Positions 23,933 through 33,369 of a stretch of 64,000 bases of DNA are shown here, one piece after another (the stretch's first letter is position 1; every line of letters starts with the position of its first letter). The stretch is taken from contig JANYLQ010000047.1 in NCBI GenBank assembly GCA_025363755.1, forward strand, positions 1 to 64,000, written 5' to 3'. This DNA is from Hyphomicrobiales bacterium (GTDB taxonomy: Bacteria > Pseudomonadota > Alphaproteobacteria > Rhizobiales > Aestuariivirgaceae). The notes under the pieces are model-generated. The model saw only the letters and a list, made by a program, of their open reading frames with translations, had not been told where the DNA came from and did not search any database. Position numbers and translations under genes: made by a program.

Positions 23933-24897
23933 TGAGCGAGCTTAATATTCCCATCATTGATATTAGCTCGCTCTTTATTGGTGATGTTGCGGGCACAGAA
24001 AGTGTGGCACAGCAAATCGGCGCTGCATGTCGCGGCATCGGATTTTTCTATATTGTCGGACATGGCATTTCAAAAGTGTTGCTGGAAAATGTTTTTGCAG
24101 CAAGTGCCGCCTTCTTTGCTCAACCATCGGATGAAAAGCAAAAAGTGCTTTATTCCGCTCAGTCAGGAAATCGCGGTTATGTGCCCATGAAGGGTGAGGC
24201 GCTGGATCCCTCAAAACCCTCAGACCTCAAAGAAGCGTTTAATATTGGTTTCGACATTCCTGCCGATGATGACGAAATTCATGCTGGCGTAAAATTTCGC
24301 GCGCCGAACCTCTGGCCAAAGCAACATGAGTTTCGTCAAGCGATGTTGGAATACTATACAGCGGCTTGGGGAATCGGTCGTGCATTGCACAAAGCGTTTG
24401 CAATGAATCTTGCATTGCCACCAACTTATTTTGAAGACAAGCTTGACAGGCCCATGGCGGTCTTGCGGTTGCTGCATTATCCACCACGGCCAGAGCACGT
24501 CGAAACAGGGCAACTCGGTGCTGGGGCACATACGGACTATGGCTGCGTAACCTTGCTCGCAACTGATAACGTTGGAGGCTTAGAAGTTCAGACCCGAGAT
24601 GGCACGTGGCTTAAGGCACCGCCAATGCCCGAAGCACTGGTGTGCAACATAGGTGATTGCTTGATGAGGTGGACGAATGACATTTATGTGTCCACACCCC
24701 ACCGCGTCGTCAATCCGAAAGGCCGCGAGCGCTATTCTGTGGCATTTTTTCTCGATCCAAATCCAGACGCCGTCGTCGCATGTTTGCCAACATGTTGTGG
24801 CCCGGATAATCCACCACGCTATCCATCCATTCGCGGCGACGACTATTTGCAAAGCAGGCTTGACGCCACCTATGCAAAGGGGGGGCTAATAGGATGA
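23929..24897 (+). CDS. Isopenicillin N synthase family 2OG-Fe(II)/nonheme iron dioxygenase
   Basis: GIGFFYIVGHGI, GAHTDYGCVTLL, STPHRVVNPKGRERYSVAFFLDPN (HxD...H and RxS motifs). Confidence 0.9.
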   Translation: MMSELNIPIIDISSLFIGDVAGTESVAQQIGAACRGIGFFYIVGHGISKVLLENVFAASAAFFAQPSDEKQKVLYSAQSGNRGYVPMKGEALDPSKPSDLKEAFNIGFDIPADDDEIHAGVKFRAPNLWPKQHEFRQAMLEYYTAAWGIGRALHKAFAMNLALPPTYFEDKLDRPMAVLRLLHYPPRPEHVETGQLGAGAHTDYGCVTLLATDNVGGLEVQTRDGTWLKAPPMPEALVCNIGDCLMRWTNDIYVSTPHRVVNPKGRERYSVAFFLDPNPDAVVACLPTCCGPDNPPRYPSIRGDDYLQSRLDATYAKGGLIG

Positions 24898-25049
24898 AAG
24901 TGTCTGCACATTTTTTGATCTTCACAATTAAAACTGCAATTATTTTACGCAAAGCTTCTGGTCACGCTCCGAGACCTTCACAAGGAAAACAGGCCTAACC
25001 CTCTAAATCAATTGATTTTTCTGATATCAAAACAATCAGCGAGATATAA

Positions 25050-25065
25050 TGGCACAGCCCTTGCT
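25050..25065 (+). promoter_or_regulatory. Sigma54 (-24/-12) promoter
   Basis: TGGCACAGCCCTTGCT; GG and GC doublets separated by exactly 10 nt; upstream of ATG 25093. Confidence 0.75.
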
Positions 25066-25092
25066 GGAATGAGTTCGGGAGCGGACACAGGG

Positions 25093-26223
25093 ATGAAAAC
25101 AATCGATAGTTACACTGCCGCGTTGCCGCCGAGACATCGCAGGAGCAGCGTTACTTTTACGTCAGATCGCTGGCGCACAACTTCGGAAGGCGTAATCATT
25201 GCTTTCGTGGCTCTGCTCACATCAGGACTGTTATTTTCATTATTCCTGCTATTGCTCGGCAAAAATCCGATGCAATTTTTTGCACTAATTTGGCAAGGCG
25301 GATTCGGAAGTTCCTTCTCCTTGCAAAACTCATTACAGCGCGCTGCACCCCTGATCCTAACAGGACTTGCCTTTGCCATTCCGGCGAAGATCGGGATGAC
25401 GATGATTGGCGCTGAGGGCGCTCTTGTGCTTGGCGGGTTTTCATCAGCGGCAGTTGCAATACCCCTCGTGTCGACCCATCAACCCGTTGTTCCTACGATG
25501 ATGATAATGGCACTCACTGGTATTTTGACAGGCGCTCTGTGGACTGGATTTGCGGGTTGGCTGAAATACAAGCGCGGCGTCAACGAAACCATTTCAACGC
25601 TTTTGCTAACCTATATTGCCATCGCCATTATGAATTTCTTCGTCGAAGGACTGCTTCGTGATCCCGCGTCGAAAAACAAAGCGTCCACAATGCCTATAGG
25701 CCAAGACTATATGGTAGGTCTGATGCCGGGCATGGATGTGCATTGGGGCCTTGTCGTGGGTGTGGTTTTTGCTGTTGCTTTGCATGTTTTGATGACGCGC
25801 ACCACGTTTGGATTTGCCGTTCGCATCAGTGGCGGCAACGTACGCGCGGCACTGGCACAAGGCCTGCCAGTTGGAAAATTGATTTTAACCTGTTCGGCCA
25901 TCGCCGGCATGTGCGCGGGTCTTGCAGGCTACTTTGAGGTTGCCGCAATTCAAGGACAGGCTAACGCATCGCTTGCGGCTCGTTATGGCTTTACCGGAAT
26001 ACTAGTTTCCTTTTTGGCCCGTCACAACGCGCTTGCCGTTATCCCTGTTGCGATCATGTTTGGTGCGATCAGTGCAGCGGGCGGCCTCATTCAACGCCGT
26101 ATGGATATGCCCGATGCCACGGCGCTGGTCTTGCAGGGCATCATTTTTGTGGTGCTGCTGGCCAGTGAAACAGTTTATGGGCGCTTTGCGATGTTCCAGC
26201 CCAAACTTGAAACCGCGCGCTGA
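25093..26223 (+). CDS. BMP-type ABC transporter permease (YufP-like)
   Basis: ALIWQGGFGSSFSLQNSLQRAAPLILTGLAFAIPAKIGMTMIGAEGALVLGG; start moved to ATG 25093 because the sigma54 promoter lies inside the listed upstream extension. Confidence 0.87.
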   Translation: MKTIDSYTAALPPRHRRSSVTFTSDRWRTTSEGVIIAFVALLTSGLLFSLFLLLLGKNPMQFFALIWQGGFGSSFSLQNSLQRAAPLILTGLAFAIPAKIGMTMIGAEGALVLGGFSSAAVAIPLVSTHQPVVPTMMIMALTGILTGALWTGFAGWLKYKRGVNETISTLLLTYIAIAIMNFFVEGLLRDPASKNKASTMPIGQDYMVGLMPGMDVHWGLVVGVVFAVALHVLMTRTTFGFAVRISGGNVRAALAQGLPVGKLILTCSAIAGMCAGLAGYFEVAAIQGQANASLAARYGFTGILVSFLARHNALAVIPVAIMFGAISAAGGLIQRRMDMPDATALVLQGIIFVVLLASETVYGRFAMFQPKLETAR

Positions 26224-27143
26224 TGACCGCAGCTGACATTGCATTAATTCTCACCGCAATGCTTGGCGGGGCAATGCGAGTGTCAACCCCTTTCATCTTT
26301 GTAGCACTGGGCGAAACGCTCACCGAAAAATCGGGCCGGATCAATTTGGGCCTCGAAGGCACTCTCGTGCTCGGCGCTATGATTGGTTATGCGATTTCCT
26401 ATCAAACGGGATCACCGTGGCTTGGTGTTCTTGCCGCTGGGTGTTCAGGTATGTTACTCGGTTTGATCCATGGCGTGATATGCAGCCTGCCCCGTGTAAA
26501 CGATATTGCCGTTGGCATTTCCATGATGTCGCTGGGAACCGGCCTCGCGTTCTTTTTTGGCAAGCCCTATATCCAGCCTTCAGCACCACGGCTTCAATCT
26601 TTAGAGTTCGGTGGCTGGGCCAGCAATCCTGCGATAAAATCGGCTCTTGAAATCAACCCGCTCTTTATCGTGGGCATCGTGACTGCATTTATTATGTGGT
26701 GGGGGTTGGCCAATACCAAGCTGGGGCTCATCCTCCGCATGACAGGTGATTCAGAACCCGCAGCGAGGGCCATGGGCATTAACCCCATAAAGGTTCGTGT
26801 TGTAGCAACGGTATTGGGCGGCTTTCTAGCGGGTGTCGGTGGGGCATTCCTTTCCTTGTCTTATCCCGGCAGCTGGAACGAAGGCCTCTCATCCGGCCAA
26901 GGCCTGATGGCGGTGGCACTGGTAATATTCGCACGGTGGAACCCTCTGCGCTGCATTGTTGCGGCCCTGCTGTTTGGTGCTGCTGGTGCAATTGGCCCTG
27001 CCCTGCAATCGGTGGGTATAAGCCAAGGTTACTATTTCTTCAACGCGGCACCTTACATTCTCACACTCATCATTATGATATCGACGGCACGCTCTACCAC
27101 GGCGGCACGCGAAGCGCCGGGCGAGCTTTCGATCATCAAATAG
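26223..27143 (+). CDS. BMP-type ABC transporter permease (YufQ-like)
   Basis: MRVSTPFIFVALGETLTEKSGRINLGLEGTLVLGAM...RMTGDSEPAARAMGINPIKVRV. Confidence 0.92.
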   Translation: MTAADIALILTAMLGGAMRVSTPFIFVALGETLTEKSGRINLGLEGTLVLGAMIGYAISYQTGSPWLGVLAAGCSGMLLGLIHGVICSLPRVNDIAVGISMMSLGTGLAFFFGKPYIQPSAPRLQSLEFGGWASNPAIKSALEINPLFIVGIVTAFIMWWGLANTKLGLILRMTGDSEPAARAMGINPIKVRVVATVLGGFLAGVGGAFLSLSYPGSWNEGLSSGQGLMAVALVIFARWNPLRCIVAALLFGAAGAIGPALQSVGISQGYYFFNAAPYILTLIIMISTARSTTAAREAPGELSIIK

Positions 27144-27152
27144 GAGGAAGAT

Positions 27153-27836
27153 ATGAGTGCCGAAACCCACATCGCCTCCACACCCTATGCGTGGCCTTAT
27201 GACGGCGATTTGCGCAGCGACACTTCGGCACTGCTCATCATCGACATGCAAACAGATTTCTGCGGGTCGGGTGGCTATGTTGATGTTATGGGCTATGACC
27301 TTTCGCTCACGCGCGCACCGATTGAACCTATTCGTTGCGTTTTGAAACTGGCTCGGGAAAAAGGTTGGACAGTCATCCACACCCGCGAGGGCCATCGCGC
27401 AGACCTTTCTGATTTGCCGGCAAACAAGCGCTGGCGCTCGCAACAAATTGGTGATGAAGGCCCGTGTGGCCGAATTCTTGTTAGAGGTGAGCCGGGATGG
27501 GAGATCATCGCCGAGCTGGCACCGCTGCCCGGCGAACTTGTAATCGACAAACCGGGCAAAGGTTCATTCTATGCCACTGATCTTGAGTTGCTTTTGCGCA
27601 CCCGCAGCATTCGCAATTTGATCCTGACTGGGATAACGACTGATGTCTGCGTTCACACCACCATGCGTGAAGCCAACGATCGCGGATTTGAATGCCTTCT
27701 TCTCGAAGACTGCTGTGGTGCAACCAAATATGAAAATCACCTGGCGGCAATCGATATGGTCAAAATGCAAGGCGGGGTGTTTGGCGCCGTTGCCGACAGC
27801 AAGGCTGTCTGTACTACTTTGGAGACTTTATCATGA
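27153..27836 (+). CDS. Isochorismatase-family cysteine hydrolase, biuret hydrolase (BiuH)-like
   Basis: [42 protein letters not shown]...[17 protein letters not shown]...[34 protein letters not shown]...[13 protein letters not shown] catalytic residues present. Confidence 0.85.
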   Translation: MSAETHIASTPYAWPYDGDLRSDTSALLIIDMQTDFCGSGGYVDVMGYDLSLTRAPIEPIRCVLKLAREKGWTVIHTREGHRADLSDLPANKRWRSQQIGDEGPCGRILVRGEPGWEIIAELAPLPGELVIDKPGKGSFYATDLELLLRTRSIRNLILTGITTDVCVHTTMREANDRGFECLLLEDCCGATKYENHLAAIDMVKMQGGVFGAVADSKAVCTTLETLS

Positions 27837-29353
27837 ACACCGGTGCACGCGCCTTTTCTCTTGAAACTGTGGGCATGAGCAAAACCTTCGGCCAGCTGGT
27901 GGCCCTCGAAGATGTATCCATCAGTGTTAAGCCCGGCGAATTTCATGCTTTGCTGGGTGAAAATGGTGCAGGCAAGTCCACCTTAGTTAAATGCATCATG
28001 GGGTTTTATCAGCCAACGCGAGGCCATCTGATTGTTGACGGGCAGGAAAAGCAGATCAAATCCCCCGCTGACGCAAGGGACAGCGGCATTGGCATGGTTT
28101 ACCAGCACTTCACACTGGTTCCCTGCTTAACGGCGGCTGAAAACATGGTTATCTCACGCGGTGATGCGCCGTCGATTATTGATTGGACCAAAGAGAAAAA
28201 AGCCTTGGCAACCTTCATGGACCGAATGCCGTTTCAAGTGCCGTTGAATATACCTGTATCTGGGCTTGCAGCTGGCGAAAAACAGAAGCTGGAAATCCTC
28301 AAGCAACTTTACCTTGATCAGCGTTTCCTTATTTTGGACGAGCCAACGTCTGTTCTGACACCAGGCGAAGCTGATGAAATTCTGGGGCTTGTGCACACCA
28401 TGGCCCAAAAGGGAGAAATCAGTGTACTGATGATCACCCACAAATTCCGCGAGGTAAAGGCCTTCGCAGATAGCGTAACGGTTCTGCGGAGGGGGAAGTT
28501 GACAGGAACCGGGAAGGTTTCGGACCTATCCACCGATCAGATGTCACACATGATGATTGGTGAAACACAACTGCGTAAAAGCGATAGCCGCAAAGGCGAT
28601 GTAAAGCCCAAAAGTCGCATCGAACTCATTGGATTGTTTGTTGACGACAATCAGGGCCTGCCCGCCGTGGAAGCAGTCGACCTCAAAATCAATGGCGGTG
28701 AAGTTCTCGGCATCGCAGGTGTTTCCGGCAACGGACAAACTGAACTGCTTGAGGCACTGGCCGGGCAACGTCCTCTGAAAGACGGCCGCATTTTTGTGAA
28801 TGGCAAACCCTTTGAAGCGTCACGCAAGGATTATGACGCTTTCAAAGTGTTCGGGCTGCCCGAAGAACCGTTGAAAAATGCCGCCGTAAAGCGCATGAGC
28901 GTTGCGGAAAATCTGGCCTTTCGTACCTTTGACAAGCCACCAGTGACCAGTATTGGCTGGTGGTTGAAACCACCGAAAATGAGAGAAAAGGCCATTGACC
29001 TGATTGCGCAGTTCCGCGTGAAAACACCTTCGCCTGAAACGCCGATTGAAAATCTTTCCGGCGGCAATGTGCAGCGAACGATATTGGCGCGCGAGCTTTC
29101 AGGCGATGTTGAAGTTCTCATCGTCGCCAACCCCTGTTTCGGCCTCGACTTTGCCTCAGTTGCAGAAATCCGCGCCCAGATCATTCACCAGCGCAACAGT
29201 GGTGCAGCCATTTTGTTGATCTCCGAAGACCTCGACGAAATCCTTGAACTGTCGGACCGCGTCGCGGTGATGTCGGAAGGGCAGATTAATTATGTCGTTG
29301 CATCCGCTGAGGCAGATCGCAACACAATTGGCAAACACATGGCAGGGCATTGA
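27833..29353 (+). CDS. BMP-type ABC transporter ATP-binding protein (YufO-like, two NBDs)
   Basis: [25 protein letters not shown]...[21 protein letters not shown]...[18 protein letters not shown]. Confidence 0.92.
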   Translation: MNTGARAFSLETVGMSKTFGQLVALEDVSISVKPGEFHALLGENGAGKSTLVKCIMGFYQPTRGHLIVDGQEKQIKSPADARDSGIGMVYQHFTLVPCLTAAENMVISRGDAPSIIDWTKEKKALATFMDRMPFQVPLNIPVSGLAAGEKQKLEILKQLYLDQRFLILDEPTSVLTPGEADEILGLVHTMAQKGEISVLMITHKFREVKAFADSVTVLRRGKLTGTGKVSDLSTDQMSHMMIGETQLRKSDSRKGDVKPKSRIELIGLFVDDNQGLPAVEAVDLKINGGEVLGIAGVSGNGQTELLEALAGQRPLKDGRIFVNGKPFEASRKDYDAFKVFGLPEEPLKNAAVKRMSVAENLAFRTFDKPPVTSIGWWLKPPKMREKAIDLIAQFRVKTPSPETPIENLSGGNVQRTILARELSGDVEVLIVANPCFGLDFASVAEIRAQIIHQRNSGAAILLISEDLDEILELSDRVAVMSEGQINYVVASAEADRNTIGKHMAGH

Positions 29354-30024
29354 TGATCAAAGTTGCGGCTGCTCCCTACCCCTATATTTTCCCGCCGGGC
29401 AAGACAGCGCTTGTCGTGATCGACATGCAGCGCGACTTCATTGAACCGGGCGGATTTGGCGCTGCCCTTGGCAACGATGTGTCGCGGCTGTCAGCGATTA
29501 TTCCAACAGTCGCCAAATTACTTTCAGTGTTCCGCAACAATGGCTGGCCGGTCATCCACACGCGCGAAGCTCATAAACCCGATCTCTCCGATTGCCCCCC
29601 GGCAAAGATTGCGCGGGGGTCTGCCAGCTTGCGCATCGGTCAGACGGGAGCCATGGGGCGGTTGTTGGTGCGCGGCGAAGCAGGCAACCAGATTGTTGAC
29701 GCGCTCGCGCCTTATAATGGTGAAATCACAATCGACAAACCTGGGAAAGGCATGTTTTGGGCTACTGGCTTACACGAAACGCTGCAAGACCAAGGGATAA
29801 CGCATCTGGTTTTTGCCGGGGTCACGACGGAAGTCTGTGTACAAACTTCCATGCGTGAGGCCAATGATCGTGGCTATGAATGCTTGCTTATCACAGATGC
29901 CACAGAAAGTTATTTTGCCGAATTCAAGGCCGTGACGATTGCAATGATCACCGCGCAAGGTGGAATTGTGGGTTGGGCAACACCACTGGCTGAACTCGAA
30001 AACGCGGTGGCATCAAAGTCATGA
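29350..30024 (+). CDS. Second isochorismatase-family cysteine hydrolase
   Basis: [19 protein letters not shown]...[17 protein letters not shown]...[33 protein letters not shown]. Confidence 0.88.
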   Translation: MMIKVAAAPYPYIFPPGKTALVVIDMQRDFIEPGGFGAALGNDVSRLSAIIPTVAKLLSVFRNNGWPVIHTREAHKPDLSDCPPAKIARGSASLRIGQTGAMGRLLVRGEAGNQIVDALAPYNGEITIDKPGKGMFWATGLHETLQDQGITHLVFAGVTTEVCVQTSMREANDRGYECLLITDATESYFAEFKAVTIAMITAQGGIVGWATPLAELENAVASKS

Positions 30025-30209
30025 GCGAAACACCATTTGACGCCGATCTAATGATTACTGTGATGAGTGCGTTCTTGGATTTGCCAATCCAACCTGAATA
30101 TCGCCAAGGCGTGGCGTCACATCTTCTGGCAAGCCATCGCATTGCGAAGAGCTTTCTTGATTTGGCACTCGACGACGAAGCTGAGCCTGCTCCGGTATTT
30201 ACCCCATGA
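30021..30209 (+). CDS. atzG: DUF4089 small protein, AtzG/HpxX-like
   Basis: 62 aa, [60 protein letters not shown]; overlaps the AtzE homologue by 4 nt. Confidence 0.78.
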   Translation: MSETPFDADLMITVMSAFLDLPIQPEYRQGVASHLLASHRIAKSFLDLALDDEAEPAPVFTP

Positions 30210-31600
30210 GCAAGACAGCCTCTGAGATCGCATCTGCTGTGCGGTCTGGAAAAACCACCGCACGCGCCCAAGTACAAGAGGCTTTACAGCGAATTGAAGA
30301 GCTCAATCCTGCGCTCAACGCCTTCACGGACGTGCTGACAACCCGCGCCCTGCAACGGGCCGATAATATTGACCTCTGTATTGCTGCAGACTCGGATCCC
30401 GGCCCCCTTGCCGGTGTCCCCTTTGCCGTCAAAAACCTGTTCGACATCGAAGGCTTTCCCACGCTTGCCGGTTCCAAGATCAACAACGCGCATACGCCTG
30501 CAACAAAAGATGCAACCCTGATTGCGCGACTGGAAGCCACCGGCGCCATCCTCATAGGTGGGTTGAATATGGGCGAATACGCCTATGATTTTACAGGTGA
30601 AAACCGTCACTATGGACCATCGCGAAATCCCCACGCACCCAATCATATGTCGGGCGGTTCTTCAGGTGGCTCGGGTACGGCTGTGGCCTCTGGAATGGTG
30701 CCCTTGTCGCTTGGTTCAGACACCAATGGCTCAATCCGCGTGCCGTCCTCGCTTTGCGGACTGTTCGGCCTGAAGCCAACCTATGGCAGGCTTTCACGAA
30801 ACGGCACCTTCCCATTCGTGGCAAGCCTCGATCATTTGGGCCCCATGGCGCGTTCAACGCTTGATCTGGCCTTGGCCTACGATGCTATGCGCGGCCACGA
30901 TGTAGAAGATCCAGCTGCATCGGCGAAGGAGGCTCCAGCCACCTTGCCTCTTCTTAACAAAGGTCTTGATGGTTTGCGCATTAAGCGCGCAGGCGGATAC
31001 TTCAGCAGTGGCGGCCATGCGGAAGCTTTTGCCGCAGTTGATCATGTTGCAAAACACTTGAATGCCCTCGCAACAATAGAAATTTCCGGGGCCAAGGAAG
31101 CGCGCTCTGCGGCCTATATCATTACCATGGCGGAAGGTGCAGCACTCCATCTTGATCGCCTGCGCATTCATCACGCAGACTTTGATCCGGATGTGCGGGA
31201 TCGTTTGATTGCTGGCGCTATGATCCCTGGAGCTTGGGTCGCCAAGGCCCAAAAATGTCGGCGTGTATTTCACACAGAGATGATGAAGGTTTTCGATTCC
31301 TGTGATGTCATTCTTGCACCAGCAACACCATGCTTTGCCCCCAAAATTGGGCAAACCACCATTGTTATTGATGGTCAGGAACTGCCACTAAGGCCCAACA
31401 TGGGGCTGTTCACCCAGCCGATTTCATTCATCGGCCTGCCCGTCGTGTCTGTGCCAGTCTGGCTGCCGGGGGAGAAGCTGCCCATTGGCGTGCAAATCAT
31501 CTCTGCGCCTTGGCGTGAGGATATTGCTTTACGGGTATCAGCTTGGTTGGAAAATGCAGGCGCCGTATCTGCCCCGATAGCTAAAGTGGAAAGCGCATGA
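30206..31600 (+). CDS. atzE: AtzE family amidohydrolase (amidase signature; 1-carboxybiuret hydrolase/HpxY-like)
   Basis: GVPFAVKNLFDIEGFPTLAGSKI...MSGGSSGGSGTAVASGMVPLSLGSDTNGSIRVPSSLCGLFGLKPTYGRLSRNG. Confidence 0.88.
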   Translation: MSKTASEIASAVRSGKTTARAQVQEALQRIEELNPALNAFTDVLTTRALQRADNIDLCIAADSDPGPLAGVPFAVKNLFDIEGFPTLAGSKINNAHTPATKDATLIARLEATGAILIGGLNMGEYAYDFTGENRHYGPSRNPHAPNHMSGGSSGGSGTAVASGMVPLSLGSDTNGSIRVPSSLCGLFGLKPTYGRLSRNGTFPFVASLDHLGPMARSTLDLALAYDAMRGHDVEDPAASAKEAPATLPLLNKGLDGLRIKRAGGYFSSGGHAEAFAAVDHVAKHLNALATIEISGAKEARSAAYIITMAEGAALHLDRLRIHHADFDPDVRDRLIAGAMIPGAWVAKAQKCRRVFHTEMMKVFDSCDVILAPATPCFAPKIGQTTIVIDGQELPLRPNMGLFTQPISFIGLPVVSVPVWLPGEKLPIGVQIISAPWREDIALRVSAWLENAGAVSAPIAKVESA

Positions 31601-31983
31601 TGATCATCAATGACCCCGCCGTCCATGCTGAAATGTCGGCGTTGTTTGAGCGGTATGAAGAAGCGCTTGTATCAAACAATATAGCGTTGCTTGATGAATT
31701 TTTCTGGAATGATGAACGCACCATTCGCTATGGCGGTGCAGAAAATCTTTATGGCAACGCCGAAATCCTGTCCTTCCGCAAAGCTCGGTCTGCGCAAGGA
31801 CTCTCCCGTCATCTATCACGCACCGTCATCACAACCTTTGGAACAGACATGGCAACTTGCTCCACCTTGTTTCACCGCAACAACGCACCGGACAAGGTTG
31901 GACGGCAAATGCAAACATGGATACGCTTGCCCACAGGCTGGCGCATTGTTGCGGCTCACGTGAGCTTGATCCCTGTAGAATAA
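31597..31983 (+). CDS. atzH: AtzH/HpxZ-like (DUF3225) protein
   Basis: VHAEMSALFERYEEALVSNNIALLDEFFWNDERTIRYGGAENLYGNAEILSFRKAR; follows AtzG-AtzE with 4-nt overlap. Confidence 0.83.
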   Translation: MMIINDPAVHAEMSALFERYEEALVSNNIALLDEFFWNDERTIRYGGAENLYGNAEILSFRKARSAQGLSRHLSRTVITTFGTDMATCSTLFHRNNAPDKVGRQMQTWIRLPTGWRIVAAHVSLIPVE

Positions 31984-32026
31984 TCCACAAAATTGGATAA
32001 TTATTAGGCAGCTTGCCCAATATTCA

Positions 32027-32038
32027 CACTTTAAAGTG
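32027..32038. repeat. Perfect 12-bp palindrome CACTTTAAAGTG (candidate activator site)
   Basis: CACTTTAAAGTG equals its own reverse complement; about 43 nt upstream of the sigma54 element at 32081. Confidence 0.4.
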
Positions 32039-32080
32039 CTGACCACTAATAAAACACCAACCATTTCAATAGATTGATGA

Positions 32081-32096
32081 TGGCACACCCTTTGCA
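32081..32096 (+). promoter_or_regulatory. Sigma54 (-24/-12) promoter of the guanidine operon
   Basis: TGGCACACCCTTTGCA; GG-N10-GC spacing; predicted TSS near 32107, directly before the riboswitch. Confidence 0.78.
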
Positions 32097-32107
32097 AAGC
32101 TCGTTGT

Positions 32108-32220
32108 GAGTTGGTGGCTAGGGTTCCGACGCTGGTTCAAGCGTGCTGGTCCGAGAGCTGCCACCAGTGGGGAAACATCCAACTGGGCGCACGGCGGGAT
32201 AAAAACCCGGGAGACCTCGT
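32108..32220 (+). ncRNA. Guanidine-I (ykkC) riboswitch
   Basis: GGTGGCTAGGGTTCCGACGC...GCTGGTCCGAGAGCTGCCACC...GCGCACGGCGGGATAAAAACCCGGGAGACCTCG: conserved GGGTTCCG, GGTCCGAGAG and ACGGCGGGATAAAA..CCCGGGAGA blocks. Confidence 0.92.
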
Positions 32221-32284
32221 AAACCAAGGGATTGGTGGTGCGAAGGTTTTTGCCCTGCTTGTCCTTTCAAAAAGGGAATCGAAT

Positions 32285-33358
32285 ATGCAGGGCTTATCTA
32301 AATTCTTCTCCGTGGCAACTTTGGCAGCCACTTTGGTTTTCGGCGTTTCATCGCAAGCGCTGGCAGCGCCAAAAACCGAATTCAAAGTCGCATGGTCAAT
32401 CTATGTAGGCTGGATGCCTTGGGGCTATGCCGCCGATCATGGCATTGTTAAAAAATGGGCCGACAAATACGGTATCAAAATAGATGTAACGCAATTCAAC
32501 GACTACGTTGAATCGATGAACCAATATACGGCGGGCACTTTCGACGCAGTAACGCTGACCAACATGGACGGCCTTTCCATTCCTGCCGCCGGTGGCGTTG
32601 ACACAACAGCTGTGATCGTAGGCGACTTTTCCAACGGAAATGACGCGGTGATTTTGAAAGACAAAACCACACTGGCAGACATTAAAGGCCAGAATGTCAA
32701 TCTGGTACAATTCTCCGTGTCGCATTATTTGCTGGCGCGCGCACTTGATACCGTGAAACTGACTGAGCCTGATGTGAAAGTTGTGAACACATCTGATGCT
32801 GATATGGCCGCGGCCTATAAAACGCCGGCAGTGACTGCTGTTGTAACGTGGAAGCCCATAGTCTCCACAATTCTTGAAGATCCATCGGCCAAAAAAGTTT
32901 TTGACAGTTCACAAGTGCCCGGTGAAATTATCGATTTAATGGTGGCAAATTCCGCCGTGTTGAAAGACAATCCCAATTTCGGCAAAGCCTTGACAGGCAT
33001 TTGGTATGAAACTGCCGCCCTGTTGAAAGCAGACACTGCAGATGGCAAAGCTGCCCGCGAAGCCATGGGCAAAGCATCAGGCACTGATCTTGCCGGCTTC
33101 CAATCGCAAATCGATACTACAAAATTGTTCGACAAACCCGTTGACGCCTTGGCCTTCACGGATTCGCCTGCCTTGCCAACAACAATGGATTTGGTGAGAA
33201 AGTTCCTGTTCGAAAAGGCACTGTTGGGCAACGGCGCAAAATCAGCCGATGCGATTGGTATAGAAATGCCTGACGGCAAAATTCTGGGCGACGCAGCAAA
33301 TGTCAAATTGCGCTTTACAGATACCTTTATGAAAGAAGCGGCAGACGGCAAACTTTAA
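32285..33358 (+). CDS. ABC transporter substrate-binding protein (NMT1/TauA-like; guanidine/urea carboxylase-associated)
   Basis: Signal peptide MQGLSKFFSVATLAATLVFGVSSQALA; EFKVAWSIYVGWMPWGYAADHGIVKKWADKYGIKIDVTQFNDYVESMNQYTAG; ATG at 32285. Confidence 0.87.
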   Translation: MQGLSKFFSVATLAATLVFGVSSQALAAPKTEFKVAWSIYVGWMPWGYAADHGIVKKWADKYGIKIDVTQFNDYVESMNQYTAGTFDAVTLTNMDGLSIPAAGGVDTTAVIVGDFSNGNDAVILKDKTTLADIKGQNVNLVQFSVSHYLLARALDTVKLTEPDVKVVNTSDADMAAAYKTPAVTAVVTWKPIVSTILEDPSAKKVFDSSQVPGEIIDLMVANSAVLKDNPNFGKALTGIWYETAALLKADTADGKAAREAMGKASGTDLAGFQSQIDTTKLFDKPVDALAFTDSPALPTTMDLVRKFLFEKALLGNGAKSADAIGIEMPDGKILGDAANVKLRFTDTFMKEAADGKL

Positions 33359-33369
33359 GTACAAGCGCC

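Noticed and set aside
25012-25092. N-terminal extension of the ORF listed as 25012..26223
   Set aside because: It overlaps the sigma54 promoter at 25050-25065; ATG 25093 is the more plausible start
32111-32284. N-terminal extension of the ORF listed as 32111..33358
   Set aside because: It translates through the guanidine-I riboswitch; the signal peptide begins at ATG 32285
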